NCBI GenBank assembly: GCA_032622095.1 | Contig: CP136063.1 | Location: 150,219,379-150,283,378 of the forward strand | Length of the DNA stretch: 64,000 nucleotides | Direction: 5' to 3' | Origin: Siphonodentalium dalli | Lineage: Eukaryota; Mollusca; Scaphopoda; Gadilida; Siphonodentaliidae | Shown: piece after piece, positions 23,440 to 35,636 of the stretch | Layout of the letters: the number at the start of each line of letters is the position of its first letter | How positions within the stretch are numbered: position 1 is the first letter of the stretch | Translations under genes and position numbers: made by a program | The notes under the pieces: model-generated | The model's database searches: none | What the model was told of the DNA's origin: nothing | What the model saw: only the letters and a program-made list of their open reading frames with translations

Positions 23440-24600
23440 CTGAAAAAAAAAATTCGGGGGTCTATTAAAATAGCTGGTGTCCGTGCGTCCTTCCGTCCGG
23501 AAATGGTTTCCGGATGATAACTTTAGTTTCGGTTATTAGTTCAAAATACAGGTCAGGTTCGAATATGGGTTTGCTCTGCCCATTTTTGTGAGAGTTATGG
23601 CCCTTTTACGACTTAGAATCCTGTCAATTTCTGGTTTCCGGATGATAACTTTAGTTTGTGTGATCATGTCTGAATCAAATTTGGTATATGAGTTTATCAG
23701 CTCGAAATACCGATAAAGTTTGAATATGGGTAGAATCCACCCATTTTTGTCTGGTTGCTTTTGTCCTTGTTATTTTTTGTCAGAAAAGCTGATGCCCCCA
23801 ATGAAGCCACTTTTTCGGGGGACACTGTGGCCAGACAGCCTTCTATTTTAATTTGCACATGACACCCTTGTCACTCCCATGCATCCTCCAATGAGGAAAC
23901 AACCCCAGCTGCAATTAAATCATGCAAATATCAAACTGAGGTTCAGCAGGCTTACCACTTTGAGATCTTTAGTGATTTTGGCTCGACCCTATACAGATTG
24001 TTTTTTTACTTTTGCTCATGGAAAACCTACCCTGTCAAGAGAAAATTGTTATAGTGAGTATTAAATAGTGATGCTTTTGTCCCATTTTATACACCCGTTT
24101 GAAATAAGTCGTATTATGTAAATGGGTTGTCAATCCGTCCATTGGCTTTTGGTTTCCGGATGATAACTTTAGATTGAATTGAGTGAACTGAACCAAATTT
24201 GGTGTGTTTGTTTACCACATCTAAATACAGATCAAGTTCGAATATGGGTTTCGTCCGCATGATTTTGACGTGAGTTATTCCCCTTTTTCGACTTAGATTT
24301 TACCTGATTTATGGTTTCCGGATGATAACTTTAGATTGAATCAAGTAAACTGAACCAAATTTGGTATATTAGTTTACCACCCCAAAATACAGATTAAGTT
24401 CGAATATGGGTTTATGCCCCTTTTTTTACTTAGATTTTACCTGATATGCGGTTTCCAGATTATAACTTCAGATTGAATTGAGTGAACTGAACCAAATTTG
24501 GTATACAGATCAAGTTCAAATATGGGTTCTGTCTACATGATTTTGCAGGTCAAGTTCGAATTTGAGTCCGATCCGACCATTTTTGCCAGAATATTTTTTC
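23440..24600 (+). mobile_element. GTCCCCC-family array element(s), degenerate
   Basis: Left part AATTCGGGGGTCTATTAAAA followed by GTGCGTCCTTCCGTCCGG. Units are marked by GTTTCCGGATGATAACTTTA (23508, 23635, 24152, 24312), AATTTGGTAT and AAGTTCGAATATGGGT. A CGGGGGACACTGTGG end occurs at 23815, and further units continue to about 24600, so two copies probably abut. Same subfamily as 7255-8650. Confidence 0.6.
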
Positions 24601-25929
24601 TGAAAATAAATAATTTTTCAGTCAAAAATACCACACTTGAATTTTTTTGTATTATTATTTCGTCTCAAGTCAAACAAATGAATTAAACCTTGCCCCACTC
24701 TACTCCAGAAACGGGCGTATTATGCCACGCCCCGAAGGCGTGCTCTTGTTTCGGAATGAAAAGATGAATATTATGAAAACGATGATTGAGATAGGCATCT
24801 CGTGTGCTTATGATGAGGTGATCAGCCAGATTTGGATTTCATAATTTCCAAATTCGCCATAAGTTTTGAGAAATCATGATACTTACGACAATTGTAATAT
24901 GCCATCACGTTTCGATATCATCGATGTCATTCGGGCGTTTTTATTTAATTGTGCATATTTGAAATGCACACAGGCTCCGACTCGGTTTTTTCAAAGGCGC
25001 CGACTCTTATATATTGAAAAATGATTGGCTTCGACTAGTTTGCATAGGAAGATCATGCAACAAAATCATGTGTAATTGTCACATTGACTACGAGGTGGTG
25101 AACTAGAGACAGGGGCTCGGTCCCTTTATTATCTGTTAGCGATAAAATTGCTCAATTTACCCCCTCAATGAACGAGACCAAATTGGTAGCTGAGTTTCAT
25201 ACTTATAAACATTAAGTTTAACCATCCTTGTAATTAGTTATATATTTATCTTTATTCCCATTCTGATTTTCATTGTGCAACTATTTGCTTGCCATTTTGC
25301 AGATTACATATGACACTCCTTCTAAAATGTTCAGCGATTGAGAGAAATAAAGATATATCAGAATAAATTTCACATACATCTATAGTGGTAGACGACACTA
25401 TATAATCAGTGTACCCATATTTATGTTAATGACATCTGAAAATGTCATTGTTGACCTGTAAGACAATGAACATGATTTATTGGTCAATGAGATTTGAAGT
25501 TAAAAAGTGTATATCAATATTGTGATTGATGTGAACATAAATAGATCGAACTTGAATGCTATCAACATATTGTCCATCTTCTGACCGATAATTTTCACGC
25601 TAGGAATTTTGGCAAAAAGTCATTTTATTTTGTGCACTATTCCTAGTTATCGGATTTGTTTATTCTATGAATTCAAAGCCGTATTTATAATACAACTTTC
25701 AGATCTCGACCAATGTAAATTATCCAATGTGGTCCAGTTACTGACTTTTTATCTACAGTAAATATCTTTTAGTTGTTGCCTGTGTTGTAAAACGGTACTT
25801 TATGATTACATTTGTGTATTGTGTTGGTGCGGGGGCGGCTACCCATTGTGCCACTATGCCAAAACAGCAAATGCCCATGCAACTCGTCCAAATACCACCC
25901 CAGAAATGAAAATTGAGTGCAAATTCCAA
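24601..25929. other. Intergenic DNA, no gene seen
   Basis: A short palindromic piece GCCACGCCCCGAAGGCGTGC at 24723 looks like a repeat terminus. The rest shows nothing recognisable. Confidence 0.45.
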
Positions 25930-27710
25930 CAACGAAAGTGTCAATGACACTGTAGCTCAACTTGGAAAGGGAATAATTTCATGTGTTAAAGTCAATGGAG
26001 TGATTAGGAATGTGGAAAGTTGAAAGGCCTAGTTATGCAAAGAGTAAAATCTAAGATGGCCACTGGCAGCCATGTTTTTTTGCCGAATGACCCCAAAAAG
26101 ACTCGTTCTCATTTACATGTCATTATTAACATCCAGTACAAATTTCATGAAGATCTGACAAAAGATACGACCTGTAGCCTGTGTCAAAGGATTTAGTCAT
26201 GCAAAGAGTAAAATCCAAGAAGGCTGCTGGCAGCCATGTTTTTTGGCCAAATGACTCGTTCCCATCTACATGTCAATATTAACATCCATGACAAATTTTA
26301 TGATGATCCGACGAGCAGTATGACATGTAGCCCGCGCCAATGGATTGAATTTTGAAATCCAAAATGGCCGCTGGTGGTCATGTTTTTTTGCCGAATGACC
26401 CCAAAATAACTCGTTCCCATCTACATGTCATTGTTAACATCCGTAACAAATTTCATGAAGATCTGACCAAAGCTACAACCTGTAGCCCGTGCCAAAGGAT
26501 ATAGTCATGCAAAGAGTAAAATCCAAGATGGCTGCTGGCGGCCATGTTTTGTGGCCGAACGACCCCAGAATGACTCGTTCCCATCTACATGTCAATATTA
26601 ACATCCATGACAAATTTTATGATGATCAGACGAGCAGTATGACCTGTAGCCCGCGCCAATGGATTGAATTTTGAAATCCAAAATGGCCGCTGGTGGTCAT
26701 GTTTTTTTGCCGAATGACCCCAAAATAACTCGTTCCCATCTACATGTCATTGTTAACATCCATGACAAATTTCATGAAGATCTGACCAAAGCTACGACCT
26801 GTAGGCCGCGCCAAAGGATTTAGTCATGAATAGAGTAAAATCCAAGATGGCTGCTGGCGGCCATGTTTTTTGGCCGAATGACCCCAAAATGACTCGTTCC
26901 CATCTACATGTCATTGTTAACATCCATGACAAATTTCATGATGATCTGACAAAAGATACGACCTGTAGCCCATGCCAAAGGATTTAGTCATGCAAAGAGT
27001 AAAATCCAAGATGGCTGCTGGCGGCCATGTTTTTTGGCCGAACGACCCCAAAATGACTCTTTCCCATCTACATGTCATTGTTAACATCCATGACAAATTT
27101 CATGAAGATCTGACCAAAGCTACGACCTGTAGGCCGCGCCAAAGGATTTAGTCATGCATAGAGTAAAATCCAAGATGGCTGCTGGCGGCCATGTTTTCTG
27201 GCCGAATTACCCCAAAACGACTCGTTCCCATCTACATGTCATTGTTAACATCCATGTCAAATTTCATGAAGATCTGACCAAAGCTACGACCTGTAGCCCA
27301 CGCCAAAGGATTTAGTAAAAGAGTAAAATCCAAGATGGCTGCTGGCGGCCATGTTTTTTGGCCGAACGACCCCAAAATGACTCGTTCCCATCTACATGTC
27401 AATATTAACATCCATGACAAATTTCATGATGATCAGACGAGCAGTATGACCTGTAGCCCGCGCCAATGGATTGAATTTTGAAATCCAAAATGGCTGCTGG
27501 CGGCCATGTTTTTTTTGCCGAATGACCCCAAAATGACTCGTTCCCATCTACATGTCAATGTCAACATTCATGACAAATTTCATAAAGATCAGACCAAAGG
27601 TATGACCTGTAGCCCGCGGGAAAGGAAATTGTTGACGGACACACGCACACACGGACGACGGACGCCAATCCATGGCAATAGCTCACACTTACAAAGTAAG
27701 TTGAGCTAAA
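25930..27710 (+). mobile_element. AGCTCAACTT-ended element with ten ~160-bp tandem units
   Basis: Left end GAAAGTGTCAATGACACTG-TAGCTCAACTTGG (a 7-bp-arm hairpin and then the terminal motif). Ten units are marked by CATCTACATGTCA (26118 to 27548) with spacing near 160 bp. Each contains AAATCCAAGATGGC, GGCCATGTTTTTTGGCCGAA, GACAAATTTCATGA-GATC and ACCTGTAGCCCGCGCCAA. The right end is ACACACGCACACACGGACGA, CCATGGCAATAGCTCA and ACAAAGTAAGTTGAGCTAAA. AGCTCAACTT and AAGTTGAGCT are inverted. The layout (subterminal inverted repeats, one terminal hairpin, central tandem repeats, microsatellite) resembles Helentron-derived HINE/pearl-type elements, but the class is inferred. Confidence 0.75.
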
Positions 27711-27872
27711 AATGGTCATAATTCTGGTGAAAATTGGCGAGTGGAACCCAAATTTTAATATGACCTGTATTTTGTGCCAGTAATCCCACTTATCAAATTT
27801 CATTCCATTCAGTTGTGACAATCTAAAGTTATCACCCGGAAATCAAAAGAGAACAAACGGACAGATCAATAA
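27711..27872 (-). repeat. Fragment of a GTCCCCC/array-type element
   Basis: GGTCATAATTCTGGTGAAAA, AAATTTCATTCCATTCAGTTG and AAAGTTATCACCCGGAAATC, followed by AACAAACGGACAGA, mirrors the TTCCGGATGATAACTT units in reverse. Similar to 40500-41090. It sits directly against the preceding element. Confidence 0.5.
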
Positions 27873-28805
27873 CATAACAATTCCGCCGTATCAACCTTAG
27901 ACTATACTCATGCAAGATATTGATAATTGTTATGTTCAAGTAGCTTATGTCTTTGGTGATGTGGCCATAAATGTATCTAATTATTGCGTCTATAGGCTAC
28001 ATCCTGGATACAATTATCAGCATCCTCGAATCTCAAGTAAGAACTACAAATATCCCATCACATTCATCTGACATTATATTAATGCTGAAAAGGCGCAACA
28101 TGTTTGACATAATTGAATAATTACTGGCACCTTCATCATTGCCGCAAAATCATTATGAAAGGAAATTACTAAAATTTCGACCCTGTCCACAGAGCATTAG
28201 CCAAGATCTAACATTTGCTAGATTTCTTTGTATTCACCCATGCTATGGTGTCAGTAGGATTTGGATATTATGCCAACAGTTTCCAAAGAATAAAGATCAT
28301 TTTATTCTTGCAGTCGAACTTAGTTTTAGTTGTTCATTGTTGGGCACTGGAGAAAATGTACATGTGTGTCCCAATGTGGATCACCATACAGATATTGCTG
28401 TGCATTTATTAAAGGAATGTCCAAAGTTCTTCGACATTTCTATTTCTATTTAGCCCTTGAGAATCTTGATTGTGAAACAACATAAGACGCTTTTCTAGGT
28501 CTTGTTCCACAATATATTGCCATGTATACACAAGATGAAGCAGAAGTTTCCAAGTTCCTCATAAATTCACTCTATCGTCCATGAAATGTGGGGAAAATGG
28601 TATGTAACTACGCAAACTACCGGTATGTGACATTATTTATTGGTGACCCATTTTATCAACCTACCAATAAGTTAATAGTGTACTGGGCAAATTTCAAAAA
28701 GCAGTCGCATTGTCATGGATGTGATCATATTCCAGAAGAAAATGGATCTCTGGTGGAGGGATGATATGAAGAATCTTATTTTGGAGTTATGTTCATCTAA
28801 ATAAA
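27873..28805. other. Intergenic DNA, no gene seen
   Basis: The overlapping ORFs at 28139-28453 show no recognisable domain; nothing else was identified. Confidence 0.5.
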
Positions 28806-29361
28806 AGGTCGCAGACCACATGTCCCCCGACTCGAGTGGTAAACTTCATGATTGGAATTGTTAGAAGGATACTATTTGCAACAATGTTGTACAGTATATA
28901 GATGTTGCAAACCACCGCAAAATTTCTTGGACAAAACAACCCGATGAACAAACGCATGCAAACGCGAAAAAATTATATTTTTGTATTAGCTATATAGATG
29001 TTGCAAATCACCAACATGTTAGGAACAATATCCCAGAGTTTCAAATCTCTACATTTAAAACTGTAGGAGGAGTTGATTACACCATGAAGGTACCCAATCT
29101 CATCCAAAAGGCAAAATTTTTCCAAATTTTCTAAGTCGAAAACCCCCCAAAAATATGGAAAAAATGATATTTTTTATTAGCTATATAGATGTTGCAAATC
29201 AACAACATGTTAGGAACAATATCCCAGAGTTTCAAATCTCTACATTTAAAACTGTAGGAGGAGTTGATTACACCATGAAGGTACCCAATCTCGGACGGAC
29301 GCACGGACGGACGAGGGTCATTTCTATAGTCCTCCGACGGAAACGTCGGGGGACAAAAATT
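28806..29361 (-). mobile_element. GTCCCCC-ended element, inverted two-unit copy
   Basis: Starts AAAAGGTCGCAGACCACATG-TCCCCCGACTCGAG and ends GGAAACGTCGGGGGACAAAA. It is the reverse complement of the element at 7477-8262, with two rather than three ~190-bp units (CCATGAAGGTACCCAATCTC at 29082 and 29274). The two copies look very similar, so the family may have moved fairly recently. Confidence 0.8.
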
Positions 29362-30162
29362 ATCATATTGATGGCAATGCGTAACCTAACATTCTAGTAA
29401 ATCTAATTTTGTGTGTATTAGATGTTTTTTCAGCACATGATGTGTTTGAATTAAATCATCTCTTTTTTTGTATGTTTTTGATCTACTCTCAAATTCTAGA
29501 GACAATAAAGATATATATATATCAAAACCATAGTTATGTAAATATTACGGTCACAGGACATTGTCAATCAAAGTCCAGTTTAGTCTTGAGAAATATTCTG
29601 AAAATCATATTCAGACTGAAATATATGAACCTACTTTGAGATTAGCGATGGTTGTTGAAATGTCACTAACAGTTTTGTTTACAAAACAAAGGTTTCAACA
29701 CACGAAATTTCGTTATTGGTGAACATTAATTAATACTCTTCCTAGGGGTGATATTTTCACAAACTTCTATAATTTTTGCACATTTACCCACTGCAAAGGC
29801 CATGTGTCCCTTTCACTGTTGTGAAACTCACAGTCTGCCGCCGAGTGTTGATGTCATATCGCTGTGCTAACAGTGACTACAACCCGAACACTCCAACCAT
29901 TGGGCTATAAAGCTATCCCAGATACTACTCCGCAGTCATGAGAAAGGCATGCTAATACTTCCATAAAATCTTAAATAATTTTTCTGTGGACTGCCTCAAT
30001 TGGAATGATTTAAAATAATAATATAGTTATCGGTAGTTTATTGATCACCATACACAGATATCCCGTTAACAATAATCATCTTTCTATACAACAATATAAA
30101 TAAAAATGCTTCATATATTACTTGTTATATACATTTGCACACTTTATATTTAATACAATCCA
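29362..30162. other. Intergenic DNA, no gene seen
   Basis: No recognisable coding sequence or bounded repeat. Confidence 0.5.
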
Positions 30163-30166
30163 TTAA

Positions 30167-30763
30167 CCCTTTCATGACGGGGGGTTTCATGGTGGGAGAT
30201 GCGCTGGTGCAGCATTAACCCTTTGGCGAGTAAATCAACATATATGTCGCCATACTGTTTGTGAGTGGAACGACATATATGTTGTTTCAGGAAGTGTCAT
30301 TTTATGTAGACATAACTTTTATAAATCATCTGATTTATAAATGATTTGTATAGGAGTTATTTTGAATAATATAATGTCCCAAATGAATAAGTGCAATCGA
30401 TTATGATAACACACGTTAACAGAAAATGCACGTAAATTAAAAACGAATTATTGGACCCTTTTGACCCGAACTTGTTAATAATTTTTGCTATGCGTTGATG
30501 TTAAATTTACTCATGACGTCATGTATATGACGTTATAAATACTCTCCAAAGGGTTAAAGATCACGTGCCAGTGCATTCTCTCATAGGGAGCCTGGCATAT
30601 ATAAGAGAATGCATTGTTTTACAAGGCCAGGGCGAATATTGTTAGGCCAATGTATTCTCTTATATATGCGAGGCTCCCTCCCCATGGGAGACTCGCATAT
30701 ATAAGAGAATGCATTGGCACGGGTGTTTTCGCAAAATTTCAGGCGGCTCCCGTCATGAAAGGG
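30167..30763 (+). mobile_element. TTAA-type double-hairpin MITE, copy 3, interrupted
   Basis: Flanked by TTAA (30163-30166, 30764-30767), with ends CCCTTTCATGACGGGG and CTCCCGTCATGAAAGGG. It is split at GCAGCATTAA by the 335-bp element at 30219-30553. Without the insert and one TTAA the element is 258 bp, close to the 255 bp of copies 4 and 7. The second hairpin (30650-30715) is intact. Confidence 0.88.
30219..30553. mobile_element. TTAA element with CCCTTTGG ends, nested in MITE copy 3
   Basis: Ends CCCTTTGGCGAGTA and TACTCTCCAAAGGG, flanked by TTAA on both sides (30215-30218, 30554-30557). The empty site is visible in copies 1 and 4 of the host (GCAGCATTAAAGACC, GCAGCATTAATGATC). Subterminal ATATATGTCG repeats occur at 30240 and 30268. 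No coding capacity. Confidence 0.9.
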
Positions 30764-30767
30764 TTAA

Positions 30768-31710
30768 ACATTTGCAGAGGCAATTTCACGTTACCTGACA
30801 TGTAAGTTGAACAAAAATACAAGTGATTGGGGAAAGTTAACACATGAGGTAAGACACCATTAATTTATTACTTATTTCAATGTGTGAAATGGGTCAAAAT
30901 AACTACATCTCTGCGATATTGCAGTACATGATGTATGCATGTATTTCATGATTTCTCTAATTCACACCAGTTTACTTACAACATTGTCTTTTATTTGATT
31001 TTCATCATTGAGGTACAAGACGACAATTGATCATATCGGCTAATGAAGTCAGTTCACCATTGACTGACTGGAAGTAATATTTCAGTTGGATGCGCTAACT
31101 GGAGTAATATGTCATTTAGATGATCTAATATTACGGTGGAGAAAATGTAATGAAAACGTAATTTAACAGGGAAAGATTCTATAACACTATTCATGAATAA
31201 ATATGAACAAATATTTATGGTGTTTTGACCTGCACTGGGGTGGTCATAAATTCAGTTGACCAGTCGACATATCTATGGGATTTGTCAACCAGTCAGCTGG
31301 TTTGATGAACTGTTGTAAAAAGGTCATCATCCATTTCTTAATTAAGAATTGCTAGGAACATTCATTAACTGGTTATTAGTATAAACAAAGCTTAGCTTGT
31401 TACCCTGCATTAAAGGCACACAAAATTTTCTGACAATTTTTTTTCCACATTAAAATATTGGTAAAAAGCACAACATAGATACATGGTATTGACATCAGGT
31501 CTTTGTTTAGTCAAACCACCAGTCAGCAACATGATCAGAACATTAAGCTTAGAAAATGGATGTATACAATTAATTTGTCCATTGTCTTGGTGATATGATC
31601 CAAAATCTGATAATTCAATGACCTATCACTGTAATGAAGTGACAACTAACACGAAGATGCCTAAATTAATTAATTGCTACTAAAGTTGGTGGTTAGCTTT
31701 TTTAATTTGA
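30768..31710. other. Intergenic DNA, no gene seen
   Basis: No recognisable feature. Confidence 0.5.
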
Positions 31711-31713
31711 TTA

Positions 31714-32081
31714 GGCGACACCAATTTTTATGTCTGGTTTACGAACATGTGGGGAGAAAAAAAGTAGATGCAGGAGGGAAAAAAAAAAAAAATTGTCCCC
31801 CCAATTATATCAAGTAAATCGTGGAATTTTACATAAATTTTACAAAAATTGTGAAAAAATGTTTTTGAATGAAATTCTGAACCAAACAAGACATTTATTG
31901 TCATGAAATACATGAAAATATGGATATGTAAATGATCCTAAGCAGAACCGGATGCGACAGCACATGAGAATCGGTACGCGTGTAAAAAAAATTTGGGAGA
32001 TAAATGTTTTATTTTTTTTCATGAAATGGAAAAAAAGTTGTAGGAGGTGTTCGTAAACCAGACTTAAAAATTGGTGTCGCC
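31714..32081. mobile_element. PIF/Harbinger-like MITE with 3-bp TTA duplication
   Basis: Inverted ends GGCGACACCAATTTTTA / TAAAAATTGGTGTCGCC extend inward through GTCTGGTTTACGAACA, about 33 bp with one mismatch. Flanks are TTA on both sides (31711-31713, 32082-32084). A 3-bp TWA duplication and GG-starting termini fit the PIF/Harbinger superfamily. 368 bp, no transposase. Confidence 0.8.
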
Positions 32082-32084
32082 TTA

Positions 32085-33132
32085 ATACAAAAAATTTGTC
32101 TGATGATATAACTTAATGAATACCGTAAGTTCCATGTTCTTTTGACAAGGGAATGAATTTGATAATTTTATCACTGACGTTGAGTAATTTGTCGAATTTG
32201 ACATCAGAGACAATGTGTACCTTTAAATATAGCCTTTGCGATATTATATGTTTGGCAAGCTGAATAAGAAACATGAGATACACATGTATTCATAACATAC
32301 ATTAACAACATAAAATCATGTCACTTCAGATATACTTCAATTTTAATGATATAAGACACTTATTTCTCTATCACATGACATATCACTTAAACTGTATATC
32401 AAGTTCTGCTTTATATAGTCAATAACATATTTCTGACATTGTGTACTGAAGACAAGAGGAGCTCTTATAATTAAGCTGTAATGTTCTTGTTAGCGCCAAC
32501 TAATTGACAAAAAACTAGTTGCAGTCCAGAATTTGATGAATTAGCTTAGGCCATTAAAAATAAATACCTGTGTTCTCAGGCAATTATATATGGAAAATTG
32601 GATGTGAGAGAGCGACTTTTTTTCCCCAATAATTCTGGAAAAGAATGGGTGTATCGACCCTCTTAATTCAGGTTGTTTGGCTTCTGCAATCCTTTCCCAT
32701 GGCCCAGTTTGCTTCAGCAAATGGCTTCAGCATTGCTAATTGCCATACCCAATTATGAGGGCTGGTGTGTGGATAATATTTTGGAATAAAAACCTACAAT
32801 TTTACAAATAATCTAGCATCTAACCTCCAATGCCTTTCAGCTATTATATGTTACAACAGAAACAACCTAATTGTGGATACATTTGGAGATTGATTTTTGA
32901 ACTCTTTTAATGACAAGCTGTGGAGATTTCATGTTTTTATTTAAATAATAGCCAAGGCCCATCACAAAACATTAGAGTAAACAAATGAAAGAAATCAGAA
33001 TAATAAGTGTCATCTCTTATAGAAATGATCAGATTGTTTAAAAAAACAAAAAAAATACACATGACCCAAATAAAAATATCAACGAGGCCCTTAAATCAGT
33101 GAAACAATTTGTTTGCCTTATTCAATTAAAGC
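32085..33132. other. Intergenic DNA, no gene seen
   Basis: No recognisable feature. Confidence 0.5.
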
Positions 33133-33136
33133 TTAA

Positions 33137-33405
33137 CCCTTTCTATACTAAATAGTCATTGAGCCTGATCGAGGAGTAGTTATCCCTTTGGAAATGTTCA
33201 GATAATAAGATCAACGAGTCATTGGTTATTATGGTCGTTTGTTGAACTTATTATCTGAACATCTCTCCTATAAATAGGACTCCTTCTGCACTTTTATTAT
33301 CTGTTGTCTGCTTATTTTTCCTGAAAACCCCTCCAGATGAATAATAGACCATTCCAATGTATACAATTATTACTGAGTGGGATAATCAATTTAGTATAGA
33401 AAGGG
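33137..33405. mobile_element. TTAA MITE with CCCTTTCTATACTAAAT ends
   Basis: Perfect 17-bp inverted ends CCCTTTCTATACTAAAT / ATTTAGTATAGAAAGGG, flanked by TTAA (33133-33136, 33406-33409). The inner part has a second inverted pair (TTCAGATAATAAG / CTTATTATCTGAA). Similar internal sequence recurs at 51442-51683 and about 57237-57420. 269 bp, no ORF. Confidence 0.88.
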
Positions 33406-33858
33406 TTAAAGTGCCTCAAGGAGTTTGCCATGGAACAGCTAATAAATTGACCATATATTGTTAAACAATTACCGCAAAGAACATGAAAAAATAGAACAAG
33501 CTTGTTCTTATTTTCATTATCAAAAATCTTCCAGTGATGAGATTCCACAAGTTGAAACCATTGTTTGTAAACATTTACTGTAACAGCACGGTCAGTATTT
33601 TGGTTTTCCACAATGAGCGATAATTCTAAAATACAGATAAATTTTATTATGATCAGATATGGGGCACTGCGTAATTCCTTGTTATCTCAAGTCATTATGC
33701 CTTATTGACTTGTTTTTATAATCAAAAGAAAACATTACTTGTGACACTTTGCATTGATTTTCTGCCAAATACTGTAAGAAACAAATGATGGCACATGTTG
33801 ATATTTATTGATTGATTGGCGGTTCTGTTCACCCAGCGAATGCCTTGAGGACCTTTAA

Positions 33859-34113
33859 CCCTTTCATGATGGGAGCAGCACTGGTGCAGCATTAATGATC
33901 CTGTGGCAGTGCATTCTCTTATATATGCGAGTCTCCCATAGGGAGCCTCGCACATATAAGATAATCCACTGGCTTACAAGGTCAAGGTAAATATTGTTAG
34001 GCCAATGCATTCTCTTATATATGCGAAACTCCCCATGGGAGATACGCATATATAAGAGAATGCATTGGCACAGGGTTTTCACAAAATTTCTCGAAGCTCC
34101 CGTCATGAAAGGG
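33859..34113 (+). mobile_element. TTAA-type double-hairpin MITE, copy 4 (clean copy)
   Basis: TTAA on both sides (33855-33858, 34114-34117), ends CCCTTTCATGATGGGAGC / GCTCCCGTCATGAAAGGG, exactly 255 bp. Two hairpins: TCTTATATATGCGAGTCTCC / GGGAGCCTCGCACATATAAG and TCTTATATATGCGAAACTCC / GGGAGATACGCATATATAAG. A good reference copy for the family. Confidence 0.9.
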
Positions 34114-34117
34114 TTAA

Positions 34118-34855
34118 TATTTAAAATGAACTAACATAGAAGGCCACTTGTTTCCACCAGACTTTGATCACAGCAAAATAGAAGATATTAAAATGAATGA
34201 ACATACATTTCTTGTCAATCATTTCAATTATATTTTATATTATGATAATGTTGTTGATGGGATGAACATGTTCTAATGTGTTTTTGATATTTGTGTTGGC
34301 CCCTCGCAAACATTCCATGAATCTGTCATAAGTATATCTATAGGGTTGAATCACGGTACAATTTGGGAAAATTTATATTTGTTTGGAAGTACAATGCTTG
34401 GTCTGCAACTCAGAATTCATGAGATTAGGAATACTTGCCCGATTAGGATTAGATTACAACACAATCTTAAGGCCTCAAATGGGGGTTATTGCTAGAATCC
34501 TATAATGCCATATAACTCGGATCACTAGCTTTGTAAGATCTCTAATGAGAGGGCCGTCATTCCATCCAAGTATCTATAGGAAATACACAGCCATTTGTGG
34601 TTGGTGTAAGATTCAATAGACAAGAGGCTGACATAGTTTAGCCAATGTTAAACCCATACTTTCAACCACACTCAAAAATACCAATCTACAACTAAATAAC
34701 AACTGTAAGCAATATGTGAAGATGAATGTGAAAAGTTCGCTGGAGTTTTGGCATATGAAGAATGTGATAGTTACACTTTGAAACTTGGTATTTAATGACA
34801 CCAAGGTGTATCTATTTCTTCAAATATCAGAACAGGCTTGTACGGCAATATACAA
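34118..34855. other. Intergenic DNA, no gene seen
   Basis: No recognisable feature. Confidence 0.5.
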
Positions 34856-34859
34856 ACTC

Positions 34860-35636
34860 AGGGTTTCGTCTAGGGGGCAGTGGGTCCCTTTTAGGGTCCT
34901 TTCCCCCCCCCCCAACTCATATATCCCCAGACACATTCCCCTATCCAAATCACAGATTAGTGCCTATGTCACATGTTTATCTCCCACTAAATAACAACAG
35001 TGAATGATAAACAAAATAATTTTATTTTATTATTTGCCAACATTGATGAGTGGTCAGAGGACCATTTTATGTAAAATAGTACTTTTCAAGGAGACACGCA
35101 TCGATAGTTATGCTTATAGATATCAAAGTGTACATTGCTAAAAGCCACACGTATTATTCTGACTGGTTACTTTGTCAAATAAACCTGTTGCTATGATGAT
35201 AATGAACTGATCATGTAAACATTTCAGTTTGTCATAAATATAACACAGTTGTTTGTGATTCCTTGAGTTAATATACAGTAATGCTCTAATTAATCGACTT
35301 CTTAACCACAGCAGAATTATGGGTAACTTTTCAGGATTTAGTCGGAAATATGGCTTGTTGCCATTCATCGGAAAGCTCTCGGCGAGAGCTTTCCGATGAA
35401 TGGCAACAAGCCATATGTCCGACTAAATCCTGAAAAGTTACCCATAATTCTGCTGTGGTAAAGAAGTCGATTAATTAGAGCATTACTGTACATATATTTC
35501 CATGTATGTTCAGAATATGTGTTTAAGTTATGGGCTGATTTACTGATATTAGATATTTGAAGTTGGCTGCATGGACTGAGATCTTCCCCCAGCATCTATA
35601 GGGGTCCCATTCCCTCAACACCTAGCGGAAACCCTG
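34860..35636. mobile_element. hAT-like element with CAGGGTTTC ends, carrying a nested foldback
   Basis: Ends CAGGGTTTCGTCTAGG and CCTAGCGGAAACCCTG are inverted, and subterminal GTGGGTCCC / GGGGTCCCATTCC also pair. Flanking ACAAACTC and ACATACTC could be a decayed 8-bp duplication, although the register is one base off. The TA foldback at 35276-35488 lies inside. Class assignment is tentative. Confidence 0.55.
35276..35488. mobile_element. TA-flanked foldback MITE, uninterrupted copy
   Basis: Almost the whole 213 bp is one hairpin with arms of about 105 bp centred on CTCTCGGCGAGAG near 35384. Ends CAGTAATGCTCTAATTAATC / GATTAATTAGAGCATTACTG are flanked by TA. Arms differ at only a few positions, so the copy is young or maintained. 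It is the reference for the interrupted copy at 22681-23412. Confidence 0.88.

Noticed and set aside
25930-27710. CRISPR-like array
   Set aside because: The whole ~160-bp monomer is repeated without unique spacers, and the genome is eukaryotic.
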